From contig CAZTZO010000027.1 in assembly GCA_964618075.1 (NCBI GenBank), positions 1 to 15,640 of the forward strand: 15,640 nucleotides of DNA, given 5' to 3'. The position numbers and the translations under genes were made by a program. The notes below the pieces were generated by a model. It searched no databases. It was not told where the DNA came from and saw only the letters and a program-made list of their open reading frames with translations. Position 1 is the stretch's first letter. Each line of letters starts with the position of its first letter. This stretch comes from CAYTMY01 sp964618075 (GTDB taxonomy: Bacteria; Bacillota; Clostridia; Eubacteriales; Anaerofustaceae). Shown piece after piece: positions 14,328 through 15,640 of this stretch.

Positions 14328-15149
14328 TTGGTTAGAAAAGGGCACAAAAATATTACGTTCTTTCCTAATGAGGACGAAAAACAGGATTATCATGCAACGG
14401 AGAACTTTGAGCAGGATGATTTTATTATCGAGCACGGCGCCTTAAAGGAGTATGTGGGCACATCACCTATTATTACCCTACCAAACAGAGCGAAGGTAAT
14501 TGGATATACTTCCTTCGGGGACGCTCAGAGCTTTCTAGAAAAAGTTGATCTAAATCAGGCGAGCGCACTTCTTGACGGAGCCTTTGAGCACTGCCCAAAG
14601 CTTAAAGAGGTCACTATTCCTCTTACTGTCACGATGATTATGCAAAAGCCGTTTATCGACTGCCCAAACCTCACTGTATATTGTCACAAGGAGCATGTGC
14701 TAAAGCTTCAGGAAAAATTCGAGGAAAATTTCGGCGGCAAAAAAATAGTTTATCTTGACGAGGATAATAATCATACTCAACCTACTGCTGACAATACTCC
14801 ATCTAATGATTTTGAGATTGAGTATGGCGTTTTGAAAAAATATCATGGAAATGCGGTAAGCGTGAAGGTGCCAAAAGGGGTAATTGAAATAGCTACACAG
14901 GCTTTTTCAAACTGCGAGCTGCTGGAGCATGTAGAATTGCCTGATAAACTAAGAACAATCAGAGTTTCCGCCTTTATGAGTTGTCGACGCCTACAAACAC
15001 TAAATATTCCTGCAACCGTCACTTACCTGTATTCGGCAGCCTTTATTAATTGTCCGTTACTTGTAATAACCTGCCACAAGAGCAGTTTGGAAAAGACATT
15101 CGAAAAAACATATTCGGGAATGGATATTGTGTACCTTGATGAAGATTAA
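14328..15149 (+). CDS. Translatable 3' fragment: LRR_5 (BspA-like) modules 2 and 3
   Basis: An open stretch of 273 codons from a TTG that has no ribosome site and falls inside a repeat module, so the TTG is not a natural start. It holds two modules of about 100 residues in the same pattern: F-x-I-E-x-G-x-L-K-x-Y-x-G, a P-centred strand turn, two A-F or S-F LRR_5 units, an F-I-x-C-P-x-L ... C-H-K box, then I-V-Y-L-D-E-D. LRR_5 repeats usually mediate protein or ligand recognition, so this half is the probable sensor or scaffold part of the TIR protein. Confidence 0.5.
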   Translation: MVRKGHKNITFFPNEDEKQDYHATENFEQDDFIIEHGALKEYVGTSPIITLPNRAKVIGYTSFGDAQSFLEKVDLNQASALLDGAFEHCPKLKEVTIPLTVTMIMQKPFIDCPNLTVYCHKEHVLKLQEKFEENFGGKKIVYLDEDNNHTQPTADNTPSNDFEIEYGVLKKYHGNAVSVKVPKGVIEIATQAFSNCELLEHVELPDKLRTIRVSAFMSCRRLQTLNIPATVTYLYSAAFINCPLLVITCHKSSLEKTFEKTYSGMDIVYLDED

Positions 15150-15192
15150 TTATTGATAAGTATACATTATTTGCTGACAGGAGGCCAAAATC

Positions 15193-15561
15193 ATGCAAGA
15201 ACTAAGCGGCATTCCCTTTATCTATGTTACAGAGCAAAATACCGAGCTTGCCGATGCACTCTACATGGCATTTGAAGAAGCGCATCTTCACGCTTATCGG
15301 CTGTATGAGATAGAATTATCACAAGAGCAAATGGTGGAGATTATCAAGGAGTCCGTTGCTTTTCCTCATATTATTCTGTTTGCCTACTGCAAGGATAAGA
15401 TAAAACCGTCTGATTTGTTAAATGCGGCAAGTTTGGCAAGCGAAACGCTTAATCCCTTGGTAGCGATAAATTTTCGAAATAATACAGCTGAAAAATACCT
15501 GCTTAAAACAATGGTCAGTCACGCTAAGAGCTTTCTAAACAGCGAAGAGGTTTATATTTAA
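15193..15561 (+). CDS. Degenerate TIR-like protein, third gene of the HD-RyR/TIR locus
   Basis: A protein of 122 residues that aligns over its whole length with the TIR domain of the preceding gene. P-F-I-Y-V-T-E-Q matches the first strand, E-L-A-D-A-L-Y-M-A-F-E-E-A matches the first helix, and E-I-I-K-E-S followed by H-I-I-L-F matches the A-L-E-K-C-A-L-F-V-V-F region. L-N-P-L-V-A-I-N-F matches the P-F-L-A-I-H-L strand, and S-F-L-N-S-E-E-V-Y-I matches the end of the domain. The catalytic Glu helix reads S-D-L-L-N-A-A-S-L-A, with Ala in place of Glu, and the W-Y-D-E-G loop is not conserved. It is therefore probably not an NADase but a partner, decoy or regulator. AGGAGG lies 8 nt before the ATG. 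It starts 43 nt after the TIR-LRR gene. Confidence 0.7.
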   Translation: MQELSGIPFIYVTEQNTELADALYMAFEEAHLHAYRLYEIELSQEQMVEIIKESVAFPHIILFAYCKDKIKPSDLLNAASLASETLNPLVAINFRNNTAEKYLLKTMVSHAKSFLNSEEVYI

Positions 15562-15591
15562 ATATAAAATACTGCCGGCTTTAAAATGATA

Positions 15592-15640
15592 TGTACCCCC
15601 AATACTGGACACCCAGTATAGGGGGTATTTTCATGAAGTA
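15592..15640 (+). mobile_element. Possible left end of an IS3-like element, cut by the window edge
   Basis: TACCCCCAATACTGG (15594-15608) and CCAGTATAGGGGGTA (15613-15627) are inverted repeats, 15 bp with one mismatch and a 4-nt loop. The outer end begins TGTACCCCC and contains ACTGGACAC, in the style of IS3-family terminal repeats, and an ATG with a GGGGG site (15621-15625) begins at 15633. The hairpin could instead terminate the preceding gene, though only TATTTTC follows it. Sequence beyond the window decides. Confidence 0.4.

Larger units (their letters stand above)
13422..15149 (+). pseudogene. TIR-LRR_5 gene interrupted by two in-frame stop codons
   Basis: One open frame of 576 codons, broken only by TAA at codon 10 (13449-13451) and TGA at codon 273 (14238-14240). 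The true start is GTG at 13422: AAGGAG lies 9 nt upstream and the first codons read M-G-L-F-D-K-Y-K-K. Codons 36-150 are a TIR domain (Y-I-F-I-S-Y-A-H-L-D strand, W-Y-D-E-G loop, S-S-V-N-V-Q-N-E106 with the likely catalytic Glu). Three LRR_5 (BspA-like) modules follow, each ending in a C-H-K/C-H-Q box and an acidic N/D-E-D tail. The stretch just after the TGA (I-I-K-K-C-P ... I-Q-C-H-Q) is clearly a repeat unit, so the halves belong together. No in-frame ATG, GTG or TTG exists between the TAA and 13560. Two nonsense mutations, recoding or consensus error are all possible. Confidence 0.85.

Noticed and set aside
14328..14330. TTG as a genuine start of a separate LRR gene
   Set aside because: No ribosome site, and it lies inside a repeat module whose first part is encoded just upstream in the same frame.
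13422..15149. Alternative genetic code in which TAA or TGA is read as sense
   Set aside because: Other intact genes in the window end at TAA (rsgA, arsR, the final thioredoxin-like gene) and TGA (the HD-RyR gene, the methyltransferase, the MBL hydrolase), so both are stops here.

Overview
The window looks like part of a draft or metagenome-assembled genome of an anaerobic, AT-rich, low-GC Firmicute, most likely a member of Clostridia. This rests on clear Shine-Dalgarno sites (AGGAGG, GAGGTG), a PerR/rubrerythrin/rubredoxin oxygen-defence set, and a run of exactly 100 N (4084-4183), which is a scaffold gap. The gap lies inside a tandem repeat array. No rRNA or tRNA gene was recognised.

Layout. 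(1) 68-2364, minus strand: perR and rubrerythrin, a probable terminator, then a rubredoxin-type two-zinc-ribbon protein translationally coupled to a ferredoxin-like protein. A near-perfect Fur/PerR-type operator lies upstream of perR. (2) 2541-3863, minus: a GNAT acetyltransferase and an alpha/beta hydrolase with a strong promoter. (3) 3971-4291: a 53-54 bp tandem repeat with the palindromic core TGACCCGGTCA, broken by the gap; a diverged relative of the unit sits at the left edge of the window. (4) 4553-8363, plus: rsgA coupled to a methyltransferase, a metallo-beta-lactamase-fold hydrolase, a lipoprotein and a YbaK-type deacylase. (5) 8365-9582, minus: a DUF2130 coiled-coil protein whose promoter is so close to the start codon that the mRNA may be leaderless. 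(6) 9752-11460, plus: arsR, an ArsP-type permease and a Cys-rich thioredoxin-like protein, ending in a clear terminator.

(7) 11681-15561, plus: the most unusual part, a compact three-gene locus. Gene 1 encodes an HD phosphohydrolase-like domain fused to a C-terminal RyR (ryanodine receptor) domain. Gene 2 encodes an N-terminal TIR domain followed by three BspA-like LRR_5 modules; in this copy it is interrupted by two in-frame stop codons and no frameshift. Gene 3 encodes a short protein that aligns end to end with the TIR domain of gene 2 but lacks the catalytic glutamate. TIR domains make NAD-derived nucleotides, HD domains hydrolyse phosphoesters, and animal RyR channels respond to the TIR-type product cADP-ribose, so a nucleotide-signalling or immune module is a reasonable but untested reading.

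The window ends at a 15-bp inverted repeat that could be the left end of an IS3-like element or a terminator for gene 3.
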